A DNA stretch of 34,000 nt from Bacteroidota bacterium (GCA_013289395.1 JABCZY010000012.1:1-34000); one strand, 5' to 3'. Shown: positions 6,987 to 14,198, counted from the first letter of the stretch. The notes: generated from the letters alone by a model not told the origin. Program-made: numbers and translations.

Positions 6987-7011
6987 TACATGATTTATTA
7001 ACCATCATGTA
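6987..7011. promoter_or_regulatory. 8-bp inverted repeat, candidate operator
   Basis: TACATGAT (6987-6994) and ATCATGTA (7004-7011) are perfect inverted arms separated by nine A/T-rich bases, in the spacer between the divergent FUSC-like gene and recN. Size and position fit a dimeric regulator site, but no regulator is identified. Confidence 0.35.
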
Positions 7012-7040
7012 TATTGATAATAATATCAGGTTCTCTTTAC

Positions 7041-7048
7041 TATATTTG
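7041..7048 (+). promoter_or_regulatory. Promoter -7 box TATATTTG, four bases before recN
   Basis: TATATTTG, then TTTT, then the ATG at 7053. The expected transcription start coincides with the start codon or lies one base before it. Confidence 0.55.
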
Positions 7049-7052
7049 TTTT

Positions 7053-8708
7053 ATGCTTCGCGCTTTACATATTCGCAACTATGCCCTGATAGATACTATT
7101 GACGTGTCTTTTCCTGATAATCTGGCTATAATTACCGGTGAAACAGGAGCAGGTAAATCTATTTTACTTGGCGCATTGTTTCTGTTACTTGGCCAACGCG
7201 CCGAAGCGGAGTTGGTTAATGACAAGACCAAGAAATGTATTGTGGAAGGCGAGTTCAGCAGCAAGCACCCTGAAATAAAAAACTTCTTTACCCAGAACGA
7301 CCTTGATTATTCACATGAAATAATTATACGTCGTGAAATTTCACCTGAAGGTAAATCGCGTGCATTTATAAACGACACTCCAGTTAACCTTTCGCAAATA
7401 AAGGCCCTTGCATCAAAGCTTATAGATATTCACTCGCAGCATGAAAATTTATTGCTGAATGAATCGGGTTTTCAGTTATCGGTTGTAGATGCCTATGCAG
7501 CTCACCCAACCTTGCTCGATGATTATAAAAAGCAGTTTGCACGTTATAAAACAGTTGCTAAGGAATTAGAGTTTCTTATTATTCAGGAAGCAGAAGCCAA
7601 AAAAGAAAGAGATTATTTGGAGTTCCAGGTAAATGAAATGGCAGAGGCAAAACTTGAAGCAGGCGAGGAGAAGAGGGTAGAGGAGGAGCTGGATTTGTTA
7701 AACAACGCAGACCAGATAAAATCTGTTTTGGTTTCTTCGTCCGATATACTTGACTCAGCAGATAAGAGCCTGGTATCAATGCTTACCGAGGTTAAAAATA
7801 AATTGTCATCGGTAGCATCATATAATGCAGCATTGGCAGAACTGGTGCAACGCCTTGCAAATTCTATTATAGAAATAAAAGACATTTCCGGTGAAATAGA
7901 AACCCTTCAGGATAAAATTCACCATGATCCCAAGAGAGCCGAAGAGCTTTCCGAAAGATTGGATGTAGTTTTGCGTTTGGCACAAAAGCACAGAGTCAAT
8001 ACGGTTGAAGAATTGTTGAGGATACAGGAAGAACTGACCGGAAGATTAGATAATATATCTTCAATGGGTAGCAAGATAGAGCACTTGCAGAAAGAAAAAG
8101 ATGCGCTGCAAACCGCACTGACTAAACTGGCATTAAAAATAAGTGCAGGCAGAAAGAAGGTAATACCTGGTTTGGAAACAGATATTCAAAGTCACCTGAG
8201 TGCTTTGGGTATGCCAAATGCCAGGGTTAAAATAGATATGTCGGTTATAACTGAATTGGCTTCAATGGGAACAGATGACGTAAAGTTTATGTTCTCGGCC
8301 AATAAAGGTAAAGACCTTAGAGAAGTAGAAAAAGTTGCATCGGGTGGTGAACTGTCACGTTTAATGCTTGTCATTAAAGCTCTTGTTGCTAAACTGACCG
8401 ATATGCCAACTATCATCTTTGATGAAATAGATACAGGTGTTTCGGGTGCAGTGGCTGGCCAGGTGGCTGAGCTTGTATTAAAGATAAGCTCATCTATGCA
8501 GGTAATAATGATAACTCACCTGCCTCAAATAGCAAGCCGCGGAAATACCCACTTCCTTGTATATAAAGAAGACCAGAAAAATAAAACCGTTACTTGCATC
8601 AAGCAACTATCGCCTGACGAACGTGTGGAAGAAATTGCCCGCATGATAAGCATGGGTAAACCGGGTAGTTCTGCTATTAAAACGGCTACAGAGTTGCTGG
8701 GGAAATAA
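7053..8708 (+). CDS. recN: DNA repair protein RecN
   Basis: 551 residues, the family length. RecN is an SMC-like ATPase acting in double-strand-break repair. The Walker A motif GETGAGKS is at 29-36, a long coiled-coil region (about 150-370) follows, then the ABC signature ASGGELSRLM (~428-438) and Walker B TIIFDEIDTGVSG (~452-464). The start is taken at ATG 7053 (MLRALHIRNYALID, the family N-terminus) although the frame is open to a TTG at 7014. A TATATTTG box lies just four bases upstream. The last nine codons (KTATELLGK) recur at 8967-8996 behind the next gene. Confidence 0.95.
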   Translation: MLRALHIRNYALIDTIDVSFPDNLAIITGETGAGKSILLGALFLLLGQRAEAELVNDKTKKCIVEGEFSSKHPEIKNFFTQNDLDYSHEIIIRREISPEGKSRAFINDTPVNLSQIKALASKLIDIHSQHENLLLNESGFQLSVVDAYAAHPTLLDDYKKQFARYKTVAKELEFLIIQEAEAKKERDYLEFQVNEMAEAKLEAGEEKRVEEELDLLNNADQIKSVLVSSSDILDSADKSLVSMLTEVKNKLSSVASYNAALAELVQRLANSIIEIKDISGEIETLQDKIHHDPKRAEELSERLDVVLRLAQKHRVNTVEELLRIQEELTGRLDNISSMGSKIEHLQKEKDALQTALTKLALKISAGRKKVIPGLETDIQSHLSALGMPNARVKIDMSVITELASMGTDDVKFMFSANKGKDLREVEKVASGGELSRLMLVIKALVAKLTDMPTIIFDEIDTGVSGAVAGQVAELVLKISSSMQVIMITHLPQIASRGNTHFLVYKEDQKNKTVTCIKQLSPDERVEEIARMISMGKPGSSAIKTATELLGK

Positions 8709-8719
8709 TTTCAATTATC

Positions 8720-8968
8720 ATGTTGAAACCTCAAGAGAAGAAAGACTCTGAAATATCTGATAAAGGTTTTACTGACTATACCAAAACAAAATTTGGAATA
8801 TTCTATTATAATCCGGATGATAAGAGATTGTGGGTCCCCAAAAGAATTAAATGGACGGGATGGCTGTTAAATATGGGACATCGTTATGCCTGGTTAGCTG
8901 TAATAGGATTGTTGCTTCTTATGGTTTTATTAGTATACCTCGATTCACGTTATGATTTTCTTCCTTAA
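8720..8968 (+). CDS. Small membrane protein, DUF5808-like
   Basis: 82 residues. A short polar N-terminus is followed by IFYYNPDDKRLWVPKRIKWT and WLLNMGHRYAW, matching the DUF5808 pattern (YYNPDDPR-x-x-VPKR-x-G-x-GWTLN), then one membrane helix (WLAVIGLLLLMVLLVYL, 58-74). Function is unknown for the family. It begins 11 bases after the recN stop. Its own stop TAA (8966-8968) overlaps the first bases of a relic of the recN 3' end, which suggests the gene was added behind recN by recombination. Confidence 0.75.
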   Translation: MLKPQEKKDSEISDKGFTDYTKTKFGIFYYNPDDKRLWVPKRIKWTGWLLNMGHRYAWLAVIGLLLLMVLLVYLDSRYDFLP

Positions 8969-8996
8969 AACTGCTGCCGAATTGTTGGGTAAGTAG
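8967..8996 (+). pseudogene. Relic of a second recN 3' end
   Basis: Reads KTAAELLGK-stop, against KTATELLGK-stop at 8679-8708. 22 of 30 bases match; of the eight differences, six are at third codon positions and one is a synonymous Leu first-position change, leaving a single amino-acid difference (Thr/Ala). No start codon or upstream recN sequence precedes it. It is interpreted as the tail of a diverged recN copy left when the 8720 gene was inserted. Confidence 0.7.
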
Positions 8997-9028
8997 AAAC
9001 AGAATTAACACTTATTAACTTAGTTTTC

Positions 9029-9059
9029 TTTGGTTTACAATATGTATTGCCTACTTTTG
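9029..9059 (+). promoter_or_regulatory. Complete promoter: TTTG, 19 nt, TACTTTTG
   Basis: TTTG at 9029-9032 and TACTTTTG at 9052-9059 are separated by exactly 19 bases, the full Bacteroidota -33/-7 consensus. It drives the gene at 9085 with a leader of ~22 nt. This is the best complete promoter in the window. Confidence 0.7.
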
Positions 9060-9084
9060 TTAATACATAATAAAAATTTACCCC

Positions 9085-9612
9085 ATGAAAACACTACTCC
9101 TTTCAGCTAGTTTTAGCATACTTAGTATAATTGCATTTGGACAAAGAAATACTCCCAGTTCATCAGGAGGATCAGGCTCATCACAGCAATCTTCAGGAAA
9201 TGGTTCTTACCAGCAATCATCAAGGACAGAAAGCTATCAGCAATCTACTCAGCAACCTGAAAGAACAGCGCCAGTTCAACAATCAACCCAACAGCCTGCA
9301 AGAACAGAAAACTCGCAACAATCAATCCAGCAATCACAGAAAGCAGGTACCTCGCAACAACAGGCAGCTTCCCCTAAAGAATCAACAAATGATAATAAAA
9401 AGCGGAATGAGAAAGATGAAAAAAGAGGACAGCCTAAGGACTCTTTAAAAGGTAAAGGGAATAATACGCAATCAAGGACTTCTGAAGAATCAAACGAAAA
9501 AGAAGCACAAGCTCCAATGTGGAAATGCCCTACATGTGGACGAACATTTACTAGCCCACCTGCAAATGGCTTATGCCCATATGATGGTACCGCTGTCGGA
9601 CGAATTAAGTAA
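9085..9612 (+). CDS. Secreted Gln/Ser-rich protein with C-terminal three-Cys ribbon
   Basis: 175 residues. The signal peptide is MKTLLLSASFSILSIIAFG. A Ser/Gly/Gln-rich linker contains three 13-residue repeats starting at residues 52, 65 and 78 (QQSTQQPERTAPV, QQSTQQPARTENS, QQSIQQSQKAGTS). A Lys/Glu/Asn-rich stretch (about 100-140) follows, then the ribbon KCPTCG (147-152) ... CPYDG (164-168). The end is homologous to the small protein at 2617: both have three Cys and an Asp where a fourth Cys is expected. The design (flexible linker plus metal-binding-like head) suggests a periplasmic or surface adaptor; no known family is assigned. It has a full consensus promoter. Confidence 0.75.
   Translation: MKTLLLSASFSILSIIAFGQRNTPSSSGGSGSSQQSSGNGSYQQSSRTESYQQSTQQPERTAPVQQSTQQPARTENSQQSIQQSQKAGTSQQQAASPKESTNDNKKRNEKDEKRGQPKDSLKGKGNNTQSRTSEESNEKEAQAPMWKCPTCGRTFTSPPANGLCPYDGTAVGRIK
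9238..9354 (+). repeat. Three 39-bp coding repeats
   Basis: In-frame units of 39 bp (9238, 9277, 9316) encode 13-residue repeats beginning QQS; a fourth begins as QQQ at 9355. The first two units are the most alike (QQSTQQP followed by E/A-RT). Copy number probably varies between strains. Confidence 0.6.
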
Positions 9613-9675
9613 GTGTTGAAGTATATATTATTGATATCCAATGTTTCCCATGCATTGTGGATTGAATAATTTTTT

Positions 9676-9683
9676 TACCTTCG
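9676..9683 (+). promoter_or_regulatory. Promoter -7-like box TACCTTCG
   Basis: A TAnnTTcG variant of the Bacteroidota -7 element, 36 bases before the ATG at 9720. No -33 TTTG at 19 bases is seen. The leader holds GCCCCCCGGC (9700-9709), a short G/C patch of unknown role. Confidence 0.4.
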
Positions 9684-9719
9684 CGCCGCGAGATTGAGAA
9701 GCCCCCCGGCAAAAACTTT

Positions 9720-11033
9720 ATGAGATATTTACTTTTTACCTTAACAGGCTTGTTCCTGTTAGTCCATGTTAATTTAAAAGCAACTGTGTATACTGCTGTT
9801 AAGAGTGGTAGCTGGTCATCTACTTCAACATGGTCGCATGCCGGAACACCCGGTCCAGGCGATACCGTTATGATCCCTTCACACTATACAGTTACATATT
9901 CCAGTAGTATAAGCATGGGAACTTCTTCGGGTGGTAAGTTGTCAATTAGTACCGGTGGAACGCTTAATATAGGTAGCAATGGCCTGAATATAAATGATGC
10001 AGTAAAAGTAGAGGTGAATGGCACTCTTGTTTCAGGTTCGCTTCAATTGAATAGTACGTCTTCTTTAATAAACAGAGGTTCCATAACAACAGGTAGCTTA
10101 AGCCTTGATAACTCAACTACATTTAATAATACAGGAACGGTAAATGCAACAAGCCTTGAATTAAATAAGACATCAGTCTTTACCGATAACGGTACCATGA
10201 CCGTAAGCACAAGTATTGCGATAGATGATAATGCCAGCCTGATTGTAGATGCCGGTAAAACCCTTACCGATAATGGATCATATGACAATTATTCAAGTCA
10301 ATCACAAACAGACAACGGAGCTATACTAGTATCGGGCACTGCAACTTTTTATGGAGGATCAGCTATATCAGGTACCGGTTATTTAACAGGTGGTGAAATT
10401 CAGAATTATAAAAACGACTCGGTGTGGGGTGTAGCCAAAAGTAACTTCCCTTGCTTTAATTGCACAATTCCACATACACACCCGCTTCCTATCACATTAC
10501 TATCATTCAATGCAAACTACGGTAATGATGCTGTTGAGCTAACCTGGGCAACAGCTACGGAAATAAACAACAATTATTTTACCATTTCACGCTCAGGCGA
10601 TGGACTTAACTTTGCCACACTGGGTACAGTAAAGGGAGCAGGTAATTCAACTGAAGAGAACCATTATTCTTATACTGAACTTACTGCACCTGATGGAGTA
10701 AATTATTACAGGCTTCAGCAAACTGATTATGATGGTGTAACTACTTCAGATGCAATTGTTATTGTAACCATTAACGAATCGGGTAAAGCAGCAAGGGTAA
10801 TGCCTAATCCGGTTAAAAATAATTGCATAGTTACATTTACTGATAATGCAGCTGAATATTTTCAGCTAAGTATTTATGACCTTATGGGAAGGGAAGCGAT
10901 GAATCAAAACGTTCAATCTGTTAAAGGTTCAAATTCAATTGAGCTTAACACTTCTGTATTGGCTGATGGAGTTTATATTATCAGTTTACCGGTGAACAAT
11001 AACCCTGTTAAGGTTAAATTCATTAAGCGCTAA
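9720..11033 (+). CDS. T9SS-secreted beta-solenoid-like protein
   Basis: 437 residues. Signal peptide about 1-21. The mature N-terminus SGSWSSTSTWSHAGTPGPGD is the start seen in many Bacteroidota surface proteins (W-x(6)-W ... P-x-x-x-D). Residues about 60-190 form a Ser/Thr/Asn-rich solenoid with 19-20-residue units beginning near 106, 125, 144 and 164 (GSLQLNSTSSL, GSLSLDNSTTF, TSLELNKTSVF, TSIAIDDNASL), predicting a right-handed beta-helix. A fibronectin-III-like segment follows (about 258-350: LPITLLSFNANY to YYRLQQTDYDG). The last ~80 residues are a type A T9SS sorting domain (MPNPVKNN, YDLMGREAM, LADGVYIISL). A structural or adhesin role at the surface is inferred; no catalytic site is seen. 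Confidence 0.85.
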   Translation: MRYLLFTLTGLFLLVHVNLKATVYTAVKSGSWSSTSTWSHAGTPGPGDTVMIPSHYTVTYSSSISMGTSSGGKLSISTGGTLNIGSNGLNINDAVKVEVNGTLVSGSLQLNSTSSLINRGSITTGSLSLDNSTTFNNTGTVNATSLELNKTSVFTDNGTMTVSTSIAIDDNASLIVDAGKTLTDNGSYDNYSSQSQTDNGAILVSGTATFYGGSAISGTGYLTGGEIQNYKNDSVWGVAKSNFPCFNCTIPHTHPLPITLLSFNANYGNDAVELTWATATEINNNYFTISRSGDGLNFATLGTVKGAGNSTEENHYSYTELTAPDGVNYYRLQQTDYDGVTTSDAIVIVTINESGKAARVMPNPVKNNCIVTFTDNAAEYFQLSIYDLMGREAMNQNVQSVKGSNSIELNTSVLADGVYIISLPVNNNPVKVKFIKR

Positions 11034-11049
11034 AACCACGCTTTTTTTT
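11025..11049 (+). terminator. Intrinsic terminator after the T9SS gene
   Basis: AAGCG (11025-11029) pairs with CGCTT (11039-11043) across a nine-base loop; a run of eight T follows (11042-11049). The stem begins inside the last codons of the gene. Confidence 0.6.
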
Positions 11050-11100
11050 GCATAAAGTGTATTGGATACCGGCATGTTAAAGCTGGCGAGTTAATTCTGC

Positions 11101-11108
11101 TATATTTG
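11101..11108 (+). promoter_or_regulatory. Promoter -7 box TATATTTG for fabI
   Basis: TAnnTTTG match 20 bases before the fabI ATG at 11129, giving a leader of ~16 nt. Confidence 0.55.
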
Positions 11109-11128
11109 CCCTAATAAAACACATCATT

Positions 11129-11944
11129 ATGTCGCATAACCTATTGAAAGGCAAGAGAGGAATTATTTCAGGAGCTCTCGATTCAAATTCTATAGCATGG
11201 AAAGTAGCTGAAAAAGCACATGCCGAAGGCGCAATATTCACCCTTACCAATGCACCTATTGCGCTACGCATGGGTGAAATAAATAAGCTGGCTGAAGCCA
11301 CTAAATCGCAGGTTATACCGGCAGATGCAACCAATGTGGCGGAGCTGGATGTTCTTTTTCAAAAGTCACAAGAAGTACTAGGTGGCAAAATTGATTTTGT
11401 GTTGCATTCCATAGGAATGTCCCCGAACGTGCGTAAAAATATTCCTTACGAAGCACTGAACTATGAGTTCTATGCCAAGAGTCTTGATATATCAGCCATG
11501 TCCTTACATAAAATGCTTGCTGTTGCAAAAAAACAGGACGCACTCAATGAATGGGCTAGCGTGGTTACACTTTCATATATAGCTGCTCAACGCGCATATC
11601 CTTTCTATAACGATATGGCCGATGCAAAAGCTATGCTTGAGTCAGTTGTAAGAAGCTTTGGCTACCATTACGGAAAGGCCAAGAAAGTACGTGTTAACAG
11701 TGTTTCACAGTCACCTACTGCAACAACAGCAGGTAGCGGTATAAAAGGCTTTGATGATTTTTTCAAATTTGCTGATGCCATTTCTCCGCTAGGCAATGCT
11801 CCGGCAGAATCATGTGCAGACTATTGTATTACTCTTTTCTCAGACTATACACGTATGGTAACCATGCAGAACCTATATCACGATGGTGGTTATGCCACAA
11901 CCGGGGTAAGTATGGAAGTAATGCTGGGCAATACCGCAAAATAA
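11129..11944 (+). CDS. fabI: Enoyl-[acyl-carrier-protein] reductase FabI
   Basis: 271 residues. It carries out the last reduction in each cycle of type II fatty-acid synthesis, reducing trans-2-enoyl-ACP with NAD(P)H. It is a short-chain dehydrogenase-type fold: the nucleotide site starts GIISGALDSNSIAWKVAEKA (11-30), DATNV (66-70) and HSIGMSP (93-99) follow, and the catalytic set is Tyr150, Tyr160 and Lys167. Tyr150 to Tyr160 to Lys167 has the same spacing as E. coli FabI Tyr146/Tyr156/Lys163. The C-terminus has NLYHDGGYATTG. It has its own promoter and is followed by the outer-membrane candidate after 27 bases. Confidence 0.93.
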   Translation: MSHNLLKGKRGIISGALDSNSIAWKVAEKAHAEGAIFTLTNAPIALRMGEINKLAEATKSQVIPADATNVAELDVLFQKSQEVLGGKIDFVLHSIGMSPNVRKNIPYEALNYEFYAKSLDISAMSLHKMLAVAKKQDALNEWASVVTLSYIAAQRAYPFYNDMADAKAMLESVVRSFGYHYGKAKKVRVNSVSQSPTATTAGSGIKGFDDFFKFADAISPLGNAPAESCADYCITLFSDYTRMVTMQNLYHDGGYATTGVSMEVMLGNTAK

Positions 11945-11971
11945 ATCAGGAATTCAGGCGTTTATACTTGT

Positions 11972-12682
11972 ATGGTAAAGAAGTATGTCATAATCAGTTG
12001 CCTGTTCTTATGCTGTTTTTCGTGCCCCCTTATTTCAATTGCCCAGAGTAATGACATTACTGAAAATGCCGGCGGAAAAGGATCGAACAACGAAACCTTT
12101 TATAAATATAATATTCAAGGTGGGGGAGAGATAACCTATCCGATGACCAATGTTGACATGGTAAAAACATTTGGCGGTATTTATTCAGCCAATGTAGCGT
12201 TCGACGCCTATGTAATTAAACGGTTATATATTGGAGTCGGCCTTTGGGATAATGAATTTGCCATTGCAGCTCAACCATTATATAACAGTATAAACCCAAG
12301 AATGTTTGACTATATGGGCGGGCTGAGAATAGGTTACCATTCATCTAACGACAAATCGAACGACCTGATGTTTAGTGCCACTTTAACAGGCGGAGAATCA
12401 CATATAACGTTTACTAACGCAATTGCCCCGGCACCTAAGGGAGGGTTTGTTCAGAATAAACCTTTCGGATCAGTATATATAATGGAATCATACAGGCTGA
12501 ATGAAGATTGCTGGATAGGACTTGATGTATCTTTCACATACCTCGATTATTCCTTCGACCCTGATTATATTGGCATACAGAACCAAGGGCTTACCTATTA
12601 CCCGCAAGATGCCAGGGGTAATACAACATTTATTGGTTGGGGATTTCAGATAGTGTATGATTTCTCAAAAGGGAAAAATTGA
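11972..12682 (+). CDS. Outer-membrane beta-barrel candidate
   Basis: 236 residues with a signal peptide (hydrophobic VIISCLFLCCFSCPLISIAQ up to ~25). The mature part has alternating hydrophobic strands with aromatic girdles (LYIGVGLWDNEFAIA, YMGGLRIGYHSS, DLMFSATLTGG, WIGLDVSFTYLDY) and ends GWGFQIVYDFSKGKN, a C-terminal strand typical of small Bacteroidota barrels. Eight strands are plausible; function unknown. A weak box TATACTTG (11963-11970) lies one base before the ATG. The stop TGA overlaps the TTG start of anmK. Confidence 0.65.
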   Translation: MVKKYVIISCLFLCCFSCPLISIAQSNDITENAGGKGSNNETFYKYNIQGGGEITYPMTNVDMVKTFGGIYSANVAFDAYVIKRLYIGVGLWDNEFAIAAQPLYNSINPRMFDYMGGLRIGYHSSNDKSNDLMFSATLTGGESHITFTNAIAPAPKGGFVQNKPFGSVYIMESYRLNEDCWIGLDVSFTYLDYSFDPDYIGIQNQGLTYYPQDARGNTTFIGWGFQIVYDFSKGKN

Positions 12683-13746
12683 AAGATACTTACAAGGTAA
12701 TAGGATTAATGTCGGGTACTTCGTTAGATGGACTTGATATAGCGTATTGTTCCTTTCGCCATAAAAAAGGCAAATGGCAGTTTTCAATTATGGCTGCCGA
12801 TACCATTGCTTACCAAAACAAATGGCTGAATAAACTCAATAACGCTCCGGCATTATCAGGGCTTGAATTATTTAAGTTGCATAATGAATATGGCACGTAT
12901 TTAGGAGAACAGGTTACGGGTTTCATAAAAAGGAGAAAAGTAAAAAACATTGATTTTGTTTCCTCACATGGCCATACCATATTTCATCAGCCCAAAGAAA
13001 AATTCACTTTCCAATTAGGCAATGGTGCAGCAATAGCTGCTGCCAGCAAACAAACTGTAATTAACGACTTCCGTAGTCTCGATGTGGCCCTGAACGGGCA
13101 AGGTGCACCATTAGTCCCGATAGGAGATATGTTGCTTTTTAGTGAATACCAATACTGTATTAACCTTGGGGGTTTCGCTAATATATCCTTCAATAAAAAA
13201 GGTAAGCGTATTGCATTTGATATATGCCCGGTAAATATTGCATTAAACTACCTGGCACAAACCTTCGGAAAGGAATATGATAAAAATGGAGCAATTGCAT
13301 CCAAAGGAAAAACCGATAAAGCCCTGTTGCATAAACTAAACGCAATGTCTTTTTATAAAGCGGCACCACCTAAATCATTGGGCCGTGAGTGGCTTGAGAA
13401 TGAATTTTTGCCCGTTTTGAATAAGGCTACCTGTAGCAATACCGATAAGCTAACGACAGTGGTTGAACATATAACCGAACAGATACGAAAGGTATTTGAA
13501 GGGCAAGCGAAAGGCAAAGTATTGCTTACCGGTGGTGGTGCATTTAATTCCTATTTGATTGATCAATTAAAGACCAGCCTGCCTGGTTTTAATATAATAG
13601 TGCCGGAAGAAATTATAGTTAAATATAAAGAAGCACTTGTTTTTGCTTTTTTGGGTGTATTACGCCTGAGGGGGGAAGATAATTGCCTGAGGAGTGTAAC
13701 TGGGGCTGACAGAAATAATAAAGGGGGAACGATCTGGTTGATCTAG
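12679..13746 (+). CDS. anmK: Anhydro-N-acetylmuramic acid kinase
   Basis: 355 residues (E. coli enzyme 369). It phosphorylates 1,6-anhydro-MurNAc to MurNAc-6-phosphate while opening the anhydro ring, in peptidoglycan recycling. Family motifs: VIGLMSGTSLDGLD (7-20), SSHGHTIFHQP (95-105), FQLGNGAAIA (111-120), NGQGAPLVPIGD (139-150), INLGGFANIS (161-170), FDICPVN (180-186, with Asp181 at the usual catalytic Asp; the canonical FDTGPGN is altered), LTGGGAFN near the C-terminus. The start must be the TTG at 12679, because the first ATG (12709) lies inside the GLMSGTS motif. TTGA overlaps the previous stop, so translation is coupled. The last codons form one arm of a terminator. Confidence 0.92.
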   Translation: MKDTYKVIGLMSGTSLDGLDIAYCSFRHKKGKWQFSIMAADTIAYQNKWLNKLNNAPALSGLELFKLHNEYGTYLGEQVTGFIKRRKVKNIDFVSSHGHTIFHQPKEKFTFQLGNGAAIAAASKQTVINDFRSLDVALNGQGAPLVPIGDMLLFSEYQYCINLGGFANISFNKKGKRIAFDICPVNIALNYLAQTFGKEYDKNGAIASKGKTDKALLHKLNAMSFYKAAPPKSLGREWLENEFLPVLNKATCSNTDKLTTVVEHITEQIRKVFEGQAKGKVLLTGGGAFNSYLIDQLKTSLPGFNIIVPEEIIVKYKEALVFAFLGVLRLRGEDNCLRSVTGADRNNKGGTIWLI

Positions 13747-13755
13747 TTCCCCCTT
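13721..13755. terminator. Bidirectional terminator between convergent genes
   Basis: AAGGGGGAAC (13721-13730) and GTTCCCCCTT (13746-13755) form a perfect 10-bp stem with a 15-nt loop. It overlaps the anmK stop codon. On the minus strand the stem is followed by TATTATTT, so it may serve mainly the convergent 14160 gene and also anmK. Confidence 0.7.
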
Positions 13756-13776
13756 CAGGTATATTATAATGGCGGC

Positions 13777-14160
13777 TTAAAAGTCGTCGTCGCCGTAAAA
13801 CTCGTCTTCGTCGTCGTCAAATGAGTTCAGGTCGGTCAATGCAACGTCGTCTTCAATTATCTCAATATCTTCAGATGCCTCATCGTCATCATCACCTTTC
13901 GATGATTTTTCGTATTCATCTACAAAATCCTCTTCATCGTCATCATCTCCTTTCTTTTTCTTAGAAGCTTTAGCCGGCTTGGTAGCTTTTTTTGCTGCTG
14001 CGCCTTTTAATTTCTTCTCTTTCTCCTTGTCTTTTTCAGAAGAAGCCTTCTTGTCTTTTTTTTCTTTTTCTTTTCCGGCTGCTGCTTTTGCTGGTTTGGC
14101 GGCTGCCTTCTTAGGCTTCACTGGAGCCTTTTTCGAGGAAGAACCTGTCGTCTTTTTCAT
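13777..14160 (-). CDS. Histone H1-like basic protein with acidic tail
   Basis: 127 residues of low complexity in two halves. Residues about 1-75 are Lys/Ala/Pro-rich (KKAPVKPKKAAAKPAKAAAG, KKATKPAKASKKKK) like bacterial histone-H1-type proteins. Residues about 76-127 are strongly acidic with runs of Asp/Glu (GDDDDEEDF, EDIEIIEDD, FDDDEDEFYGDDDF). DNA compaction or nucleoid binding is the family inference for the basic half; the acidic tail could mask it or bind basic proteins. The start is ATG 14160; a TTG six bases upstream is less likely. The 212-bp upstream spacer has two A/T palindromes. Confidence 0.75.
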   Translation of the reverse strand: MKKTTGSSSKKAPVKPKKAAAKPAKAAAGKEKEKKDKKASSEKDKEKEKKLKGAAAKKATKPAKASKKKKGDDDDEEDFVDEYEKSSKGDDDDEASEDIEIIEDDVALTDLNSFDDDEDEFYGDDDF

Positions 14161-14198
14161 AGTCAAATTGTTATTGTAGTGACGAAAAAAGTGTTACT

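Noticed and set aside
7014..7052. TTG start for recN at 7014
   Set aside because: The extension contains the promoter box and has no family match; ATG 7053 gives the RecN N-terminus.
9238..9354. Possible CRISPR array
   Set aside because: Repeats are coding, directly adjacent with no unique spacers, and in frame.
9276..9641. 121-residue Cys/Phe-rich antisense frame at 9276-9641
   Set aside because: It is the complement of the Gln/Ser-rich repeat gene; the sense frame has promoter, signal peptide and ribbon.
13979..14179. Phe/Ala-rich plus-strand frame opposite the histone-like gene
   Set aside because: Complement of Lys/Ala codons; no start signal.
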